A stretch of DNA of 64,000 nt from Streptomyces humi (lineage in GTDB: Bacteria > Actinomycetota > Actinomycetes > Streptomycetales > Streptomycetaceae), in contig NZ_LBMU02000023.1 in NCBI RefSeq assembly GCF_001005085.2, forward strand, positions 310,001-374,000, written 5' to 3'. Below the pieces are notes generated by a model, which worked only from the letters and a program-made list of their open reading frames with translations, did no database searches and was not told the DNA's origin. Of the stretch, positions 8,464-16,674 are shown piece after piece. Position 1 is the first letter of the stretch. Each line of letters begins with the position of its first letter. The translations under genes were made by a program, and so were the position numbers.

Positions 8464-8578
8464 CCGAGACACCGCGGGGCAGCAGCCGAGGGGCCGGGGA
8501 ATCCCGTGCCGGAGGACGGCTCGTACGCCGAGGTCGAACGCCACAGACACACCTCACGGGTGTGACGCGGTGTCTCGG
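8464..8578 (-). promoter_or_regulatory. Leader inverted repeat (putative attenuator) of the ABC-F gene
   Basis: The 13-bp arms CCGAGACACCGCG (8464-8476) and CGCGGTGTCTCGG (8566-8578) are perfect reverse complements 89 bp apart in the 5' leader of the minus-strand ABC-F gene. A smaller CACACC/GGTGTG hairpin lies just inside the arm nearest the promoter. The promoter-proximal arm starts a few bases after a tiny open reading frame. The layout suits ribosome-mediated attenuation as known for other ABC-F genes. It is inferred, not demonstrated. Confidence 0.6.
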
Positions 8579-8582
8579 GACC

Positions 8583-8594
8583 TCAGACGAGCAA
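8583..8594 (-). CDS. Putative three-codon upstream ORF (Met-Leu-Val) in the ABC-F leader
   Basis: TTG-CTC-GTC-TGA follows GGAGAAGG (8598-8605 on the plus strand) at a ribosome-binding distance. Its stop codon is five to six bases before the first arm of the long inverted repeat. Very short leader peptides are established sensors in attenuated antibiotic-resistance genes. This one is a candidate only, because such a short ORF can occur by chance. Confidence 0.45.
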   Translation of the reverse strand: MLV

Positions 8595-8630
8595 CGTCCT
8601 TCTCCGATCGACGACAACAGGACGTGGTAC

Positions 8631-8660
8631 AGGCTAGGAAGGCGCCAGGAGGGGTGTCAA
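8631..8660 (-). promoter_or_regulatory. Sigma-70-type promoter of the ABC-F gene
   Basis: On the minus strand TTGACA (8655-8660) and TAGCCT (8631-8636) are separated by 18 bp. Transcription would start near 8624, giving a leader of about 200 nt before the ABC-F start codon. Confidence 0.6.
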
Positions 8661-8693
8661 AGGAATTGAGCCCGTACGGGCACGGACCGTGGT

Positions 8694-9107
8694 TCAGGCG
8701 TCCCGCATCAGTTCGGCGAGGTCGTGGTCCAGGTCCAGCTGGAGGTGTTCGAGCCCGGTCGGCACCAGATCCCCGGTGGCCTCCAGGAACCGGGTTATCT
8801 CGCCGGTGCGCACATGGACGACGGCGGTGCCCTCGGGGGCGTGGAACTCCAGCACCGTCCGGTCGTAGCCGTACGGCCGCACCCGCACGTCCCCGTCGCC
8901 CTCCGGGGCGTGCAGTCCGGCCGCGAGCAGCTCACGGGAGAACGTCCAGCAGACGTCGACACCCTCCAGGGTGGACGGCGCGGGGAAGGTCATGCGGACG
9001 GCGAACGGGTCCTCGCGGTCGTAGCGCAGGGTGGCGGGAATGCTCGGCATGCGCGGTGACGCGGCGACCAGGCGGGCCTCTACGGGCTGCTCGATGACGG
9101 TGGACAA
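8694..9107 (-). CDS. ssgD: SsgA-like sporulation/cell-division protein (SsgD-like)
   Basis: The 137-residue protein is a member of the actinomycete SALP family: it shows LRYDREDPFAVRMTF, WTFSRELLAAGL and GDGDVRVRPY at family positions. SALPs recruit or time cell-wall machinery during septation and spore-wall formation. It begins at TTG 9107 with AGGGAG upstream; no ATG fits the family N-terminus. The name ssgD rests on remembered similarity and genomic position, not on an alignment. Members differ mainly in detail, so the family call is much surer than the letter. Confidence 0.82.
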   Translation of the reverse strand: MSTVIEQPVEARLVAASPRMPSIPATLRYDREDPFAVRMTFPAPSTLEGVDVCWTFSRELLAAGLHAPEGDGDVRVRPYGYDRTVLEFHAPEGTAVVHVRTGEITRFLEATGDLVPTGLEHLQLDLDHDLAELMRDA

Positions 9108-9308
9108 CGCCTTGCTCCCTCATGACGACTGAACGAATATCCGGGCGGGTGGGGCCTGGCACTGGAAGAGACGACGGAAGTGGCAGATCCGTGCACACGA
9201 AGTGCGAGTGACCTCTGTCACCGGGCCTATTCACACCGTCGGCTTACCTCTGGCGGGGCCAGGGGGCCCTCTGGACGCCACCGGGACAGTGGGCTAGCTT
9301 CGCGCGCC

Positions 9309-10412
9309 ATGAGGCGTTTGGGGAGCACGCGACGGACCGGACGGGCACGACGGACGAGGCGGGTGGCGGCCGTGGGGGTGGCGTGCACGGCGATCCTGGC
9401 CGCGCTGACCGCGGGCTCCGCGCACGCCGCGGCACCGGCGCCCCACTGGGCGCTCAAGGACACCGGCACGCCCGGCGTACGCTTCCGCGGCCTGGCCGCC
9501 GTCGACCGGCACACCGCCTGGCTGGCGGGCACCGGCGGCACCGTGCTGCGCACCACGGACGGCGGGGCCGACTGGCGGAACGTCTCCCCGCCGGGCGCGG
9601 GCGACCTCCAGTTCCGGGACGTGGAGGCGTTCGACGCCCGCCACGCGGTGGTCCTGGCCATCGGCGAGGGGGAGGCGTCCCGCGTCTACCGCACCGAGGA
9701 CGGCGGCGCGACCTGGACCGAGTCGTTCCGCAACACCGACCCGGCCGCCTTCTACGACTGCCTGGCCTTCTTCGACCGCCGCCACGGCCTCGCCATGAGC
9801 GACCCCGTCGACGGCAGGTTCCGCATCCTGTCCACGAGTGACGGCGGCCGCTCCTGGCGGGTGCTGCCGGACTCCGGCATGCCGGCCGCCCTGGACGGCG
9901 AGGCGGGCTTCGCGGCGAGCGGCCAGTGCCTGGTCACCTCCGGACCGAAGGACGCCTGGCTGGCCACCGGCGGCGGCGCGTACGCGCGCGTGCTGCACTC
10001 CGCCGACCGCGGACTGACCTGGACCGCCGCCGACACCCCGGTCCCGGCGGGCGACCCCGCCAGAGGCGTCTTCGCCCTCGCCTTCCGCGACCGCGCCCAC
10101 GGCCTGGCCGTCGGCGGCGACTACCGGGCCGGCCAGCCCTCCCCGCGGGCGGCCGCGGCCACCCCGGACGGCGGCCGCACCTGGCGGCCCGCCACCACCC
10201 CGCCGCCCGGTTACCGCTCCGGCGTCGCCTGGCTCCCGCACAGCCGCACCGCGGCCCTCGCCGTCGGCCCCACCGGCACCGACCTCACCACCGACGGCGG
10301 CCGTACCTGGCGCACCGTCGACACCGGCTCCTACGACACCGTGGCCTGCACCCCGGACCTGAGTTGCTGGGCCGCCGGCGAGCAGGGGCGGGCGGCACGT
10401 CTGGAGGACTGA
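9309..10412 (+). CDS. Secreted beta-propeller (YCF48/BNR-repeat) protein
   Basis: This 367-residue protein has a twin-arginine-rich N-terminus, hydrophobic core and AHA-type cleavage site (to about residue 45), so it is exported. The mature part contains repeated Asp-box turns (TDGGADW, TEDGGATW, TSDGGRSW, TPDGGRTW, TTDGGRTW) spaced about 45-60 residues apart, the pattern of a sialidase-like or YCF48-like beta-propeller. No sialidase arginine triad is evident, so a binding or structural role is more likely than glycosidase activity. ATG 9309 lies at the first signal-peptide residue; the open frame upstream lacks coding character. Confidence 0.85.
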   Translation: MRRLGSTRRTGRARRTRRVAAVGVACTAILAALTAGSAHAAAPAPHWALKDTGTPGVRFRGLAAVDRHTAWLAGTGGTVLRTTDGGADWRNVSPPGAGDLQFRDVEAFDARHAVVLAIGEGEASRVYRTEDGGATWTESFRNTDPAAFYDCLAFFDRRHGLAMSDPVDGRFRILSTSDGGRSWRVLPDSGMPAALDGEAGFAASGQCLVTSGPKDAWLATGGGAYARVLHSADRGLTWTAADTPVPAGDPARGVFALAFRDRAHGLAVGGDYRAGQPSPRAAAATPDGGRTWRPATTPPPGYRSGVAWLPHSRTAALAVGPTGTDLTTDGGRTWRTVDTGSYDTVACTPDLSCWAAGEQGRAARLED

Positions 10413-10458
10413 ACCGCGGGTACCCGGTGGCGGCACAGTCACGAAGGGAGCGGTCGTC

Positions 10459-10791
10459 ATGCCACGCGGATCCAGTCCCAAGCGGGAACGCCAGTACGAA
10501 CACATCAAGGAGAGCGCGCGCGACCGGGGCGAGAGCGAGAGCCGTGCCGAGGAGATCGCCGCCCGGACCGTCAACAAGGAACGCGCCCGGTCCGGCGAGT
10601 CCAGGACCGCGAGCCGTACGTCCACCCAGGACATGTCGTCCGGCAGCCGCGGCGGCAAGCGGTCGCACAGCGGCTCCGAGGGCCCGACCCGGGACCAGCT
10701 CTACAACGAGGCCAAGCAGCGCGGCATCGAGGGCCGGTCCAGCATGAACAAGGCCCAGCTGCAACGCGCGGTGAACGCCAAGAAGAGCTGA
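10459..10791 (+). CDS. Small basic protein with C-terminal Rho-N/SAP-like motif
   Basis: The 110-residue protein is highly charged and lacks hydrophobic segments. The first 80 residues are rich in Arg, Glu and Ser and look disordered. The last 30 (TRDQLYNEAKQRGIEGRSSM then NKAQLQRAV) form a helix-turn-helix resembling Rho N-terminal/SAP nucleic-acid-binding motifs. Proteins of this type in Streptomyces are often labelled plasmid stabilisation proteins, but a function is not established. GAAGGGAG precedes ATG 10459. Binding to DNA or RNA is inferred. Confidence 0.85.
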   Translation: MPRGSSPKRERQYEHIKESARDRGESESRAEEIAARTVNKERARSGESRTASRTSTQDMSSGSRGGKRSHSGSEGPTRDQLYNEAKQRGIEGRSSMNKAQLQRAVNAKKS

Positions 10792-10861
10792 CCCGTCGTA
10801 CGAACCCTCCGCACTCCCGTGGCGGCACGCGCGCGTGCCGCCACGTACGCTCGTGCCCACC

Positions 10862-11563
10862 ATGACGACCGTGACGACCGTACGCGCACCCGCGGGCTGG
10901 CCCGCGACCGAGGAAGCCGCCCTGGCCGTACAGGACGGACTGCGGGGGCGGGTGGTCCTCGACGAGCCGGGCCCGGCGCCCGGCACCGGGCACGTGACGG
11001 GCGTCGACGTCGCCTACGACGACGAACGCGACCTGGTCGCCGCGGCGGCCGTCGTGCTGGACGCGGCCACCCTGGAGACCGTCGCCGAGGCGACCGCCGT
11101 CGGCCGGGTCTCCTTCCCGTACGTGCCCGGCCTGCTCGCCTTCCGCGAGATCCCCACCGTGCGCGCCGCCCTCGACGCCCTGCCCTGCCCGCCCGGACTG
11201 GTGGTCTGCGACGGTTACGGCCTCGCCCACCCGCGCCGCTTCGGCCTCGCGAGCCACCTCGGCGTCCTCACCGGCCTGCCCACCATCGGCGTCGCCAAGA
11301 ACCCCTTCACCTTCGCGTACGACGACCCGGGCGTCCCGCGCGGCAGCCACGCGCCGTTGCTCGCCGGCACCGAGGAGGTCGGCCGCGCCCTGCGCACCCG
11401 GGACGCCGTCAAACCGGTGTTCGTCTCCGTCGGCCACCGGGTGGGCCTGGACGAGGCCTGCGCCCACACGCTCGCGCTGACCCCGGAGTACCGCCTGCCC
11501 GAGACCACCCGCCGCGCGGACGCGCTGTGCCGCAGGGCACTGCGGGAGGCCCGGACCGAGTAG
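10862..11563 (+). CDS. nfi: Deoxyribonuclease V (endonuclease V)
   Basis: The 233-residue protein repairs deaminated DNA by nicking one base 3' of deoxyinosine. Family motifs are visible: VDVAYDD with the first catalytic aspartate, the PYVPGLLAFRE(I) segment with the glutamate and the wedge-loop PYxPG, and VCDGYGLAHPRRFGLASHLG with the second aspartate. It ends in the RRADALCRRA helix. ATG 10862 is followed directly by family sequence; the upstream MPPRTLVPT extension is probably untranslated. No clear Shine-Dalgarno is present, so translation may be leaderless. Confidence 0.93.
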   Translation: MTTVTTVRAPAGWPATEEAALAVQDGLRGRVVLDEPGPAPGTGHVTGVDVAYDDERDLVAAAAVVLDAATLETVAEATAVGRVSFPYVPGLLAFREIPTVRAALDALPCPPGLVVCDGYGLAHPRRFGLASHLGVLTGLPTIGVAKNPFTFAYDDPGVPRGSHAPLLAGTEEVGRALRTRDAVKPVFVSVGHRVGLDEACAHTLALTPEYRLPETTRRADALCRRALREARTE

Positions 11564-11619
11564 CGATTCTGAGTACGAGTACGGATGCCGCTGTTACAGT
11601 CCGGCGGCAGGCTGTCCGC

Positions 11620-11760
11620 ATGACGACACAGCGTAAGTCCCTGGCCAACCCCGCCCGGCCCGTCGAGGGCCCCATGACGGCCGCGCTGGTCCTCGCCGTG
11701 GTGGCGGGGCTCGCATGGACGGTCGGGATGCTCTACACCGTGCTCCAGTGGCAGGCCTAG
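11620..11760 (+). CDS. Small single-pass membrane protein (46 aa)
   Basis: This 46-residue ORF has a basic N-terminus (MTTQRKSLANPARPVEGP) and one transmembrane helix (about residues 19-43, TAALVLAVVAGLAWTVGMLYTVL). Third positions are almost all G or C, as expected for a real gene. It lies 56 bp after nfi, so it could share a transcript. It resembles the small SCO-type hypothetical membrane proteins seen throughout Streptomyces; no function is known to me. It ends 19 bp before the convergent dehydrogenase-like gene. Confidence 0.7.
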   Translation: MTTQRKSLANPARPVEGPMTAALVLAVVAGLAWTVGMLYTVLQWQA

Positions 11761-11779
11761 AGGCCGGGAACCCAGGGGT

Positions 11780-12958
11780 TCACCGGGTCGCCGCCACCCG
11801 GAACCCGATCCCGGCCGCCCGCAGCCGTTCGATGAGCGCGTCGCCCATCGCCTGCGCCGTGGTGACCTGGCCGGCGGTCGTGGGCAGCGCGTCGAAGGCG
11901 AGGGACAGCGCCCCCTCGGCGAACATCTTCGCCGTCTCGCCGTAACCGGGATCGCCGCCCGAGACCTCCGTGAAGACGCGCCGGCCGCCGCCCTCGCCGA
12001 CGAACCGCACCGTGAACCAGCTGCGCGCCCGCCTCTCGGCGCTCGGCCCCTCGCCGGGCCTGAGCCGGTCCGACAGCCAGCGCCGGGCGGACGGCACCTG
12101 GGCGGCCGCGGCGACCGCGCCCACGGCCGCGACCCCGCCGAGCGCCACCGGCAGATGCCTGACGGCCGCGTAGTGCCGGTAGCGGAAGTCGGGCCCGTAA
12201 CGCTCCAGGGCCCTCGCCGAACGGCGCACGATCTGGGCGTCGATGGTGGGCAACGGCAGCGCCCAGGCCCCGATCTCCTTGGCGAACCGAGGGGCCCCGG
12301 CCGGCGCGGTCGCCCGCCGGTTCAGCAGCCGGGGCTCGTGCCGGGCCCGGTCCCGCGCGGCGGCGGCCAGCTGCCGGGGACGCGCGAACTGGTCGAGCGC
12401 GGAGGCGAGGGTGCCCCCGGAGAAGGCCGCGTCGGCGGTCACGAAACCGTCCACCGTCAGGGGCACGCCCTCCGGCAGCCGGCGGACCGTGAAGTACGCG
12501 CCCAGGTCGTGCGGGACCGAGTCGAAGCCGCACGCGTGCACCAGACGGGCGCCGGTCTCCCGCGCGCGTGCGTCGTGCCGGACGTACATCAGGTCCACGA
12601 ACTCGGGTTCGCCGCACAGGTCGAGGTAGTCGGCCCCGGTGTCCGCGCAGGCCGCGACCAGGTCCTCGCCGTACCGGCCGTACGGGCCGACCGTCGAGGC
12701 CACCACGCGCGCGTGCCCCGCGAGGGCGCGGACCGAGGCCGGGTCCCCGGCGTCGGCGCGCAGCAGTCCGATCTCCGGGCCGCCCGGCAGCCGTTCGCGC
12801 AGCGCCTCCAGCTTGCGTTCGTCACGGGCCGCGAGCGCCCAGCGCAGCCCCGCGGGGGCGCGCGTGGCCAGGTACTCGGCGGTGAGCTCGCCGACGAAGC
12901 CGGTGGCTCCGAACAGCACGATGTCGTACGGACGGTCCGTCGTTTTCAGCCTGCTCAT
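11780..12958 (-). CDS. Saccharopine dehydrogenase-like / trans-acting enoyl reductase family protein
   Basis: The 392-residue protein has an N-terminal Rossmann fold with the dinucleotide motif GATGFVG (residues 18-24) and the downstream segment ASTVGPYGRYGEDLVAACADTGADYLDL typical of the saccharopine-dehydrogenase-like NADP-binding domain. This group includes mycobacterial trans-acting enoyl reductases that work with lipid polyketide synthases. The divergent gene starts a fatty-acid/CoA operon, which fits a lipid role, but no substrate can be given. Start ATG 12958 is followed by family sequence within ten residues. Confidence 0.85.
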   Translation of the reverse strand: MSRLKTTDRPYDIVLFGATGFVGELTAEYLATRAPAGLRWALAARDERKLEALRERLPGGPEIGLLRADAGDPASVRALAGHARVVASTVGPYGRYGEDLVAACADTGADYLDLCGEPEFVDLMYVRHDARARETGARLVHACGFDSVPHDLGAYFTVRRLPEGVPLTVDGFVTADAAFSGGTLASALDQFARPRQLAAAARDRARHEPRLLNRRATAPAGAPRFAKEIGAWALPLPTIDAQIVRRSARALERYGPDFRYRHYAAVRHLPVALGGVAAVGAVAAAAQVPSARRWLSDRLRPGEGPSAERRARSWFTVRFVGEGGGRRVFTEVSGGDPGYGETAKMFAEGALSLAFDALPTTAGQVTTAQAMGDALIERLRAAGIGFRVAATR

Positions 12959-13043
12959 GACACCTCTCGGTCCTGCAACCCGCGCCGTTGTCGGTGGCTG
13001 AGGCTAGCGTGAGGGGTGCGGACGCACCCCCACCGGGTATCTT

Positions 13044-13059
13044 GACTAAGCGCTTGCTC
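13044..13059. promoter_or_regulatory. AAGCGCTT palindrome upstream of CoA-transferase operon
   Basis: GACTAAGCGCTTGCTC has a perfect 8-bp core (13048-13055) and matching GA/TC ends. It sits about 80-95 bp upstream of the operon and 86-101 bp from the divergent gene. The shape fits a TetR-type lipid-metabolism operator. Confidence 0.45.
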
Positions 13060-13102
13060 GTCCACTCTTGTGCCCAGTGGAACCGGTTCTTAGCATCGTC
13101 GG

Positions 13103-13123
13103 TGTTACATCAGTTGTGTCACA
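13103..13123. promoter_or_regulatory. Candidate MerR-type operator upstream of fatty-acid operon
   Basis: TGTTACA-N7-TGTCACA (13103-13109 and 13117-13123) matches, with two differing bases, the TGTCACA-N7-TGTGACA element found upstream of the MerR regulator gene at 19612-19632. Spacing is identical. This suggests that the MerR protein may control this operon. Confidence 0.45.
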
Positions 13124-13137
13124 TGACTGGGGGCGGC

Positions 13138-14364
13138 ATGACCACGGCAGGGACGCCAGGACACGGCCCGCTCTCCGGCGTGCGCGTGGTCGAGCTGGCA
13201 GGCATCGGACCGGGCCCGTTCGCCGCCATGCTCCTCGCCGACCTGGGCGCCGACGTGGTCCGCGTCGACCGGCCCGGCGGCCAGGGACTCGCGATCGACC
13301 CCGCCCACGACGTCACCAACCGCAACAAACGCTCGGTGCTCGTCGACCTGAAGTCCACGGACGGCCCCGCCCGCGTCCTCGATCTGGCCGCCCGGGCCGA
13401 CATCCTGATCGAGGGCTACCGCCCCGGCGTCGCCGAGCGCCTCGGCGTCGGCCCCGCGGACTGCCACGCGCGCAACCCCCGTCTGGTCTACGGCCGGATG
13501 ACCGGCTGGGGCCAGGAGGGGCCGCTGGCCCACCGGGCCGGCCACGACATCGCCTACATCGCCCTCACCGGCACCCTCGGCATGATCGGCCGCCCCGACG
13601 AACCGCCGGCCGTCCCCGCCAACCTCCTCGGCGACTACGCGGGCGGCTCCCTCTACCTGGTCGTCGGCGTCCTGGCCGCGCTGTACCACGCGCGCGCGAC
13701 CGGTACCGGCCAGGTGGTGGACGCCGCCATCGTGGACGGCACCGCACACCTCGCGTCGATGATCCACGGCATGGTGGCCGCGGGCCGCTGGCAGGACCGG
13801 CGCGGCGCCAACCTGCTGGACGGCGGCTGCCCGTACTACGGCACCTACGAGACCGCCGACGGCGGCCACATGGCGGTCGGCGCCCTGGAGCCCCAGTTCT
13901 ACGCGGAGTTCCTCGACCGGCTCGGGGGCGTCGCCGACCTGGCCGACGCCCGCAAGGACTGGACCCGCTGGGATGAGCTGCGCGAGCGGGTCGCCGCCCG
14001 CTTCAAGGAGCGCTCGCGGGCCGAGTGGACGGCCGTCTTCGAGGGCTCCGACGCCTGCGTGGCCCCCGTGCTGTCCCTGTCCGAGGCCCCGCACCACCCC
14101 CATCTGGCAGCCCGCGCCACCTTCACCGACCACGCCGGCATCACCCAGCCGGCCCCCGCCCCCCGCTTCTCCGCGACCCCCACCAGCGTCCGGACGGCGC
14201 CCGCACACCCGGGCGCCGACACCCCCGGGGTGGCCCACGACTGGGCGGTACCGACCCTGCTGGACGCCCCTGTGCCCGACACCCACGTGCCCGGCGCCTC
14301 TGGTCCTCGCGCCTCCGGCCCCGACGGCCCCGACGGCCCCGACCATGACAAGGACATCGCCTGA
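13138..14364 (+). CDS. CaiB/BaiF CoA-transferase family protein (alpha-methylacyl-CoA racemase-like)
   Basis: The 408-residue protein is a class III CoA-transferase fold. The opening GPLSGVRVVELAGIGPGPFA, the LADLGADVVRVDRPGG turn, MTGWGQEGPLAHRAGHDIAYIALTG and VVDAAIVDG are characteristic of the alpha-methylacyl-CoA racemase branch, which epimerises 2-methyl-branched acyl-CoAs before beta-oxidation. The catalytic Asp of transferases is expected in the region of the DIAYIA segment. The C-terminal 60 residues are Pro/Ala-rich and end in low-complexity DGPDGPD repeats. ATG 13138 is chosen (ATG 13123 also possible). The stop overlaps the next start (TGATG), implying coupling. Confidence 0.87.
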   Translation: MTTAGTPGHGPLSGVRVVELAGIGPGPFAAMLLADLGADVVRVDRPGGQGLAIDPAHDVTNRNKRSVLVDLKSTDGPARVLDLAARADILIEGYRPGVAERLGVGPADCHARNPRLVYGRMTGWGQEGPLAHRAGHDIAYIALTGTLGMIGRPDEPPAVPANLLGDYAGGSLYLVVGVLAALYHARATGTGQVVDAAIVDGTAHLASMIHGMVAAGRWQDRRGANLLDGGCPYYGTYETADGGHMAVGALEPQFYAEFLDRLGGVADLADARKDWTRWDELRERVAARFKERSRAEWTAVFEGSDACVAPVLSLSEAPHHPHLAARATFTDHAGITQPAPAPRFSATPTSVRTAPAHPGADTPGVAHDWAVPTLLDAPVPDTHVPGASGPRASGPDGPDGPDHDKDIA

Positions 14365-15377
14365 TGGAGCTCTCCACCTTCCTCGACTACGCGGGTGATC
14401 CGCGCGGTGCCGCGGACCGGGCGGCCGCGCTGGAGTCGGCGGGGCTCGACGCGGTCTGGGTCGCGGAGGCGTACGGCTTCGACTCGCCCACCGTCATGGG
14501 CTACCTGGCCGCCCGCACCGAACGGATGAAGATCGGCTCCGCGATCCTCAACGTCTACTCCCGTACCCCCGCCCTCATCGCCCAGACGGCCGCGGGCCTC
14601 GACGCGATCTCCGGCGGCCGGGCGATCATCGGCCTCGGCGCCTCCGGCCCGCAGGTGGTCGAGGGCTGGCACGGGAAGGCCTACGACAGGCCGCTCGGCC
14701 GGACTCGCGAGACCATCGAGCTGACCCGGCGCATCCTGCGCCGCGAGGTCATCGACCACCACGGCATCACCGACATGCCCCGCCCGGGCGGCCTCGGCAA
14801 GCCCCTGAAGATCCTCACCAGGCCGGTCCGTCCCGAGGTCCCGCTCTACGTCGCGTCCCTCGGACCCGCCAACGTCCGGATGACCGCCGAGATCGCCGAC
14901 GGCTGGCTGCCCACCCTGTTCATCCCCGAGAAGGCCAAGGACGTCTGGGGAACCGCGCTGGCCGAGGGCGCCGCCCGGCGCGACCCGGCCCTCGGCGAGC
15001 TGAAGACCGTCGCCGGTGGACTGCTGGCCATCGGCGAGGACGCGGCCGCCGCACGCGACCTGGCCCGCCCCCGGATCGCCCTGTACGTCGGCGGCATGGG
15101 GGCGCGCGGCAAGAACTTCTACAACGACCTCGCCGTCGCCTACGGCTACGAGAAGGAGGCCCGGCTCATCCAGGAGCTGTACCTCGACGGCCGGCACCGG
15201 GACGCCGCGGCGGCCGTACCGGACGAGTTCTGCGAGCTCATATCCCTGTGCGGTCCCGAGGGCTACGTCCGCGAGCGCATCGAGGCCTTCCGCGAGGCCG
15301 GCGTCACGATGCTGGACGTCACTCCCGTCGGCCCGGACCCGGCCCGCCTGATCGAGACCGTCAAGAACTGGCTCTGA
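14364..15377 (+). CDS. LLM-class F420-dependent oxidoreductase
   Basis: This 337-residue protein has a luciferase-like TIM-barrel. Visible motifs include the substrate/cofactor strand ESAGLDAVWVAEAYGFDSPTV, RTERMKIGSAILNVYSRTP, and GLGASGPQVVEGWHG, all typical of F420-dependent members. The reaction in this operon is unknown; F420-dependent reduction or dehydrogenation of an acyl or isoprenoid substrate is plausible. The start ATG overlaps the stop of the CoA-transferase. A thiolase follows after 42 bp, so the four genes from 13138 to 18852 probably form one operon for degradation of a branched or cyclic carboxylic acid. Confidence 0.9.
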   Translation: MELSTFLDYAGDPRGAADRAAALESAGLDAVWVAEAYGFDSPTVMGYLAARTERMKIGSAILNVYSRTPALIAQTAAGLDAISGGRAIIGLGASGPQVVEGWHGKAYDRPLGRTRETIELTRRILRREVIDHHGITDMPRPGGLGKPLKILTRPVRPEVPLYVASLGPANVRMTAEIADGWLPTLFIPEKAKDVWGTALAEGAARRDPALGELKTVAGGLLAIGEDAAAARDLARPRIALYVGGMGARGKNFYNDLAVAYGYEKEARLIQELYLDGRHRDAAAAVPDEFCELISLCGPEGYVRERIEAFREAGVTMLDVTPVGPDPARLIETVKNWL

Positions 15378-15419
15378 CCCCCTCCCGCTCTCGAAAAACC
15401 CTCGTTGAAAGGCTTGTCA

Positions 15420-16634
15420 GTGAGCACCGAAGCGTACGTGTACGACGCGATCCGCACCCCGCGCGGCCGCGGCAAGGCGAACGGCGCCCTGCACGGCACC
15501 AAGCCCATCGACCTGGTCGTCGGTCTCATCCACGAGATCCGCGACCGCTTCCCGGGCCTCGACCCGGCCGCCGTCGACGACATCGTGCTCGGCGTCGTCG
15601 GGCCGGTCGGCGACCAGGGCTCCGACATCGCGCGGATCGCCGCGCTCGCCGCCGGACTGCCCGACACGGTGGCCGGCGTCCAGGAGAACCGCTTCTGTGC
15701 GTCCGGCCTCGAGGCCGTCAACATGGCCGCGGCCAAGGTCCGTTCGGGCTTCGAGGACCTGGTCCTCGCCGGCGGCGTCGAGTCCATGTCCCGGGTGCCC
15801 ATGGCCTCGGACGGCGGCGCCTGGTTCAACGACCCGATGACCAACCTGGCCGTCAACTTCGTGCCGCAGGGCATCGGCGCCGACCTGATCGCCACCATCG
15901 AGGGCTTCTCGCGGCGGGACGTCGACGAGTACGCGGCGCTCTCCCAGGAGCGCGCGGCGACGGCCTGGAAGGAAGGCCGCTTCGACCGTTCCGTGGTCCC
16001 CGTGAAGGACCGCGCGGGCCTCACCGTCCTCGACCACGACGAACACCTGCGGCCCGGCACCACCGCCGACTCCCTCGCCAAGCTGAAGCCCTCCTTCGCC
16101 GACATCGGCGAACTCGGCGGTTTCGACGCGGTCGCCCTTCAGAAGTACCACTGGGTCGAGCGGATCGACCACGTCCACCACGCGGGCAACTCCTCCGGCA
16201 TCGTCGACGGCGCCTCCCTGGTCGCCATCGGCTCGAAGGAGATCGGCGAGCGCTACGGCCTCACCCCGCGCGCGCGGATCGTCTCGGCGGCCGTCTCCGG
16301 CTCCGAGCCGACCATCATGCTCACCGGCCCCGCCCCCGCCACCCGCAAGGCCCTCGCCAAGGCCGGGCTGACCATCGACGACATCGACCTCGTCGAGATC
16401 AACGAGGCGTTCGCGGCGGTCGTGCTGCGCTTCGTGAAGGACATGGGCCTGTCCCTGGACAAGGTCAACGTCAACGGCGGCGCCATCGCCCTCGGCCACC
16501 CGCTCGGCGCCACCGGCGCGATGATCCTCGGCTCGCTCGTCGACGAACTGGAGCGCCAGGACAAGCGCTACGGCCTCGCCACGCTGTGCGTGGGCGGCGG
16601 CATGGGCATCGCGACCATCGTCGAGCGCGTCTGA
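15420..16634 (+). CDS. fadA: Acetyl-CoA C-acyltransferase (thiolase)
   Basis: The 404-residue thiolase cleaves 3-ketoacyl-CoA in the last step of beta-oxidation. The acyl-accepting Cys93 lies in [12 protein letters not shown], the His in [18 protein letters not shown], and the second catalytic Cys in [11 protein letters not shown] 15420 is chosen because GAAAGG precedes it by 7 bp; an in-frame TTG at 15405 lacks a good ribosome-binding site. FadB follows 40 bp downstream, the usual fadA-fadB pairing. Confidence 0.94.
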   Translation: MSTEAYVYDAIRTPRGRGKANGALHGTKPIDLVVGLIHEIRDRFPGLDPAAVDDIVLGVVGPVGDQGSDIARIAALAAGLPDTVAGVQENRFCASGLEAVNMAAAKVRSGFEDLVLAGGVESMSRVPMASDGGAWFNDPMTNLAVNFVPQGIGADLIATIEGFSRRDVDEYAALSQERAATAWKEGRFDRSVVPVKDRAGLTVLDHDEHLRPGTTADSLAKLKPSFADIGELGGFDAVALQKYHWVERIDHVHHAGNSSGIVDGASLVAIGSKEIGERYGLTPRARIVSAAVSGSEPTIMLTGPAPATRKALAKAGLTIDDIDLVEINEAFAAVVLRFVKDMGLSLDKVNVNGGAIALGHPLGATGAMILGSLVDELERQDKRYGLATLCVGGGMGIATIVERV

Positions 16635-16674
16635 CATCCCCGCGGAACCAAGAGACCTCACGGAGACACGAGCC

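Noticed and set aside
7846..8550. Longer GTG leader ORF starting near 8550 in the ABC-F leader
   Set aside because: It runs on through the ABC-F coding region out of frame, so it is not a compact leader peptide; the MLV mini-ORF fits attenuation better.
8932..9234. ATG-started frame overlapping the ssgD-like gene start
   Set aside because: The product is Arg/Pro/His-rich shadow sequence; the TTG-started frame carries the whole SALP family sequence.
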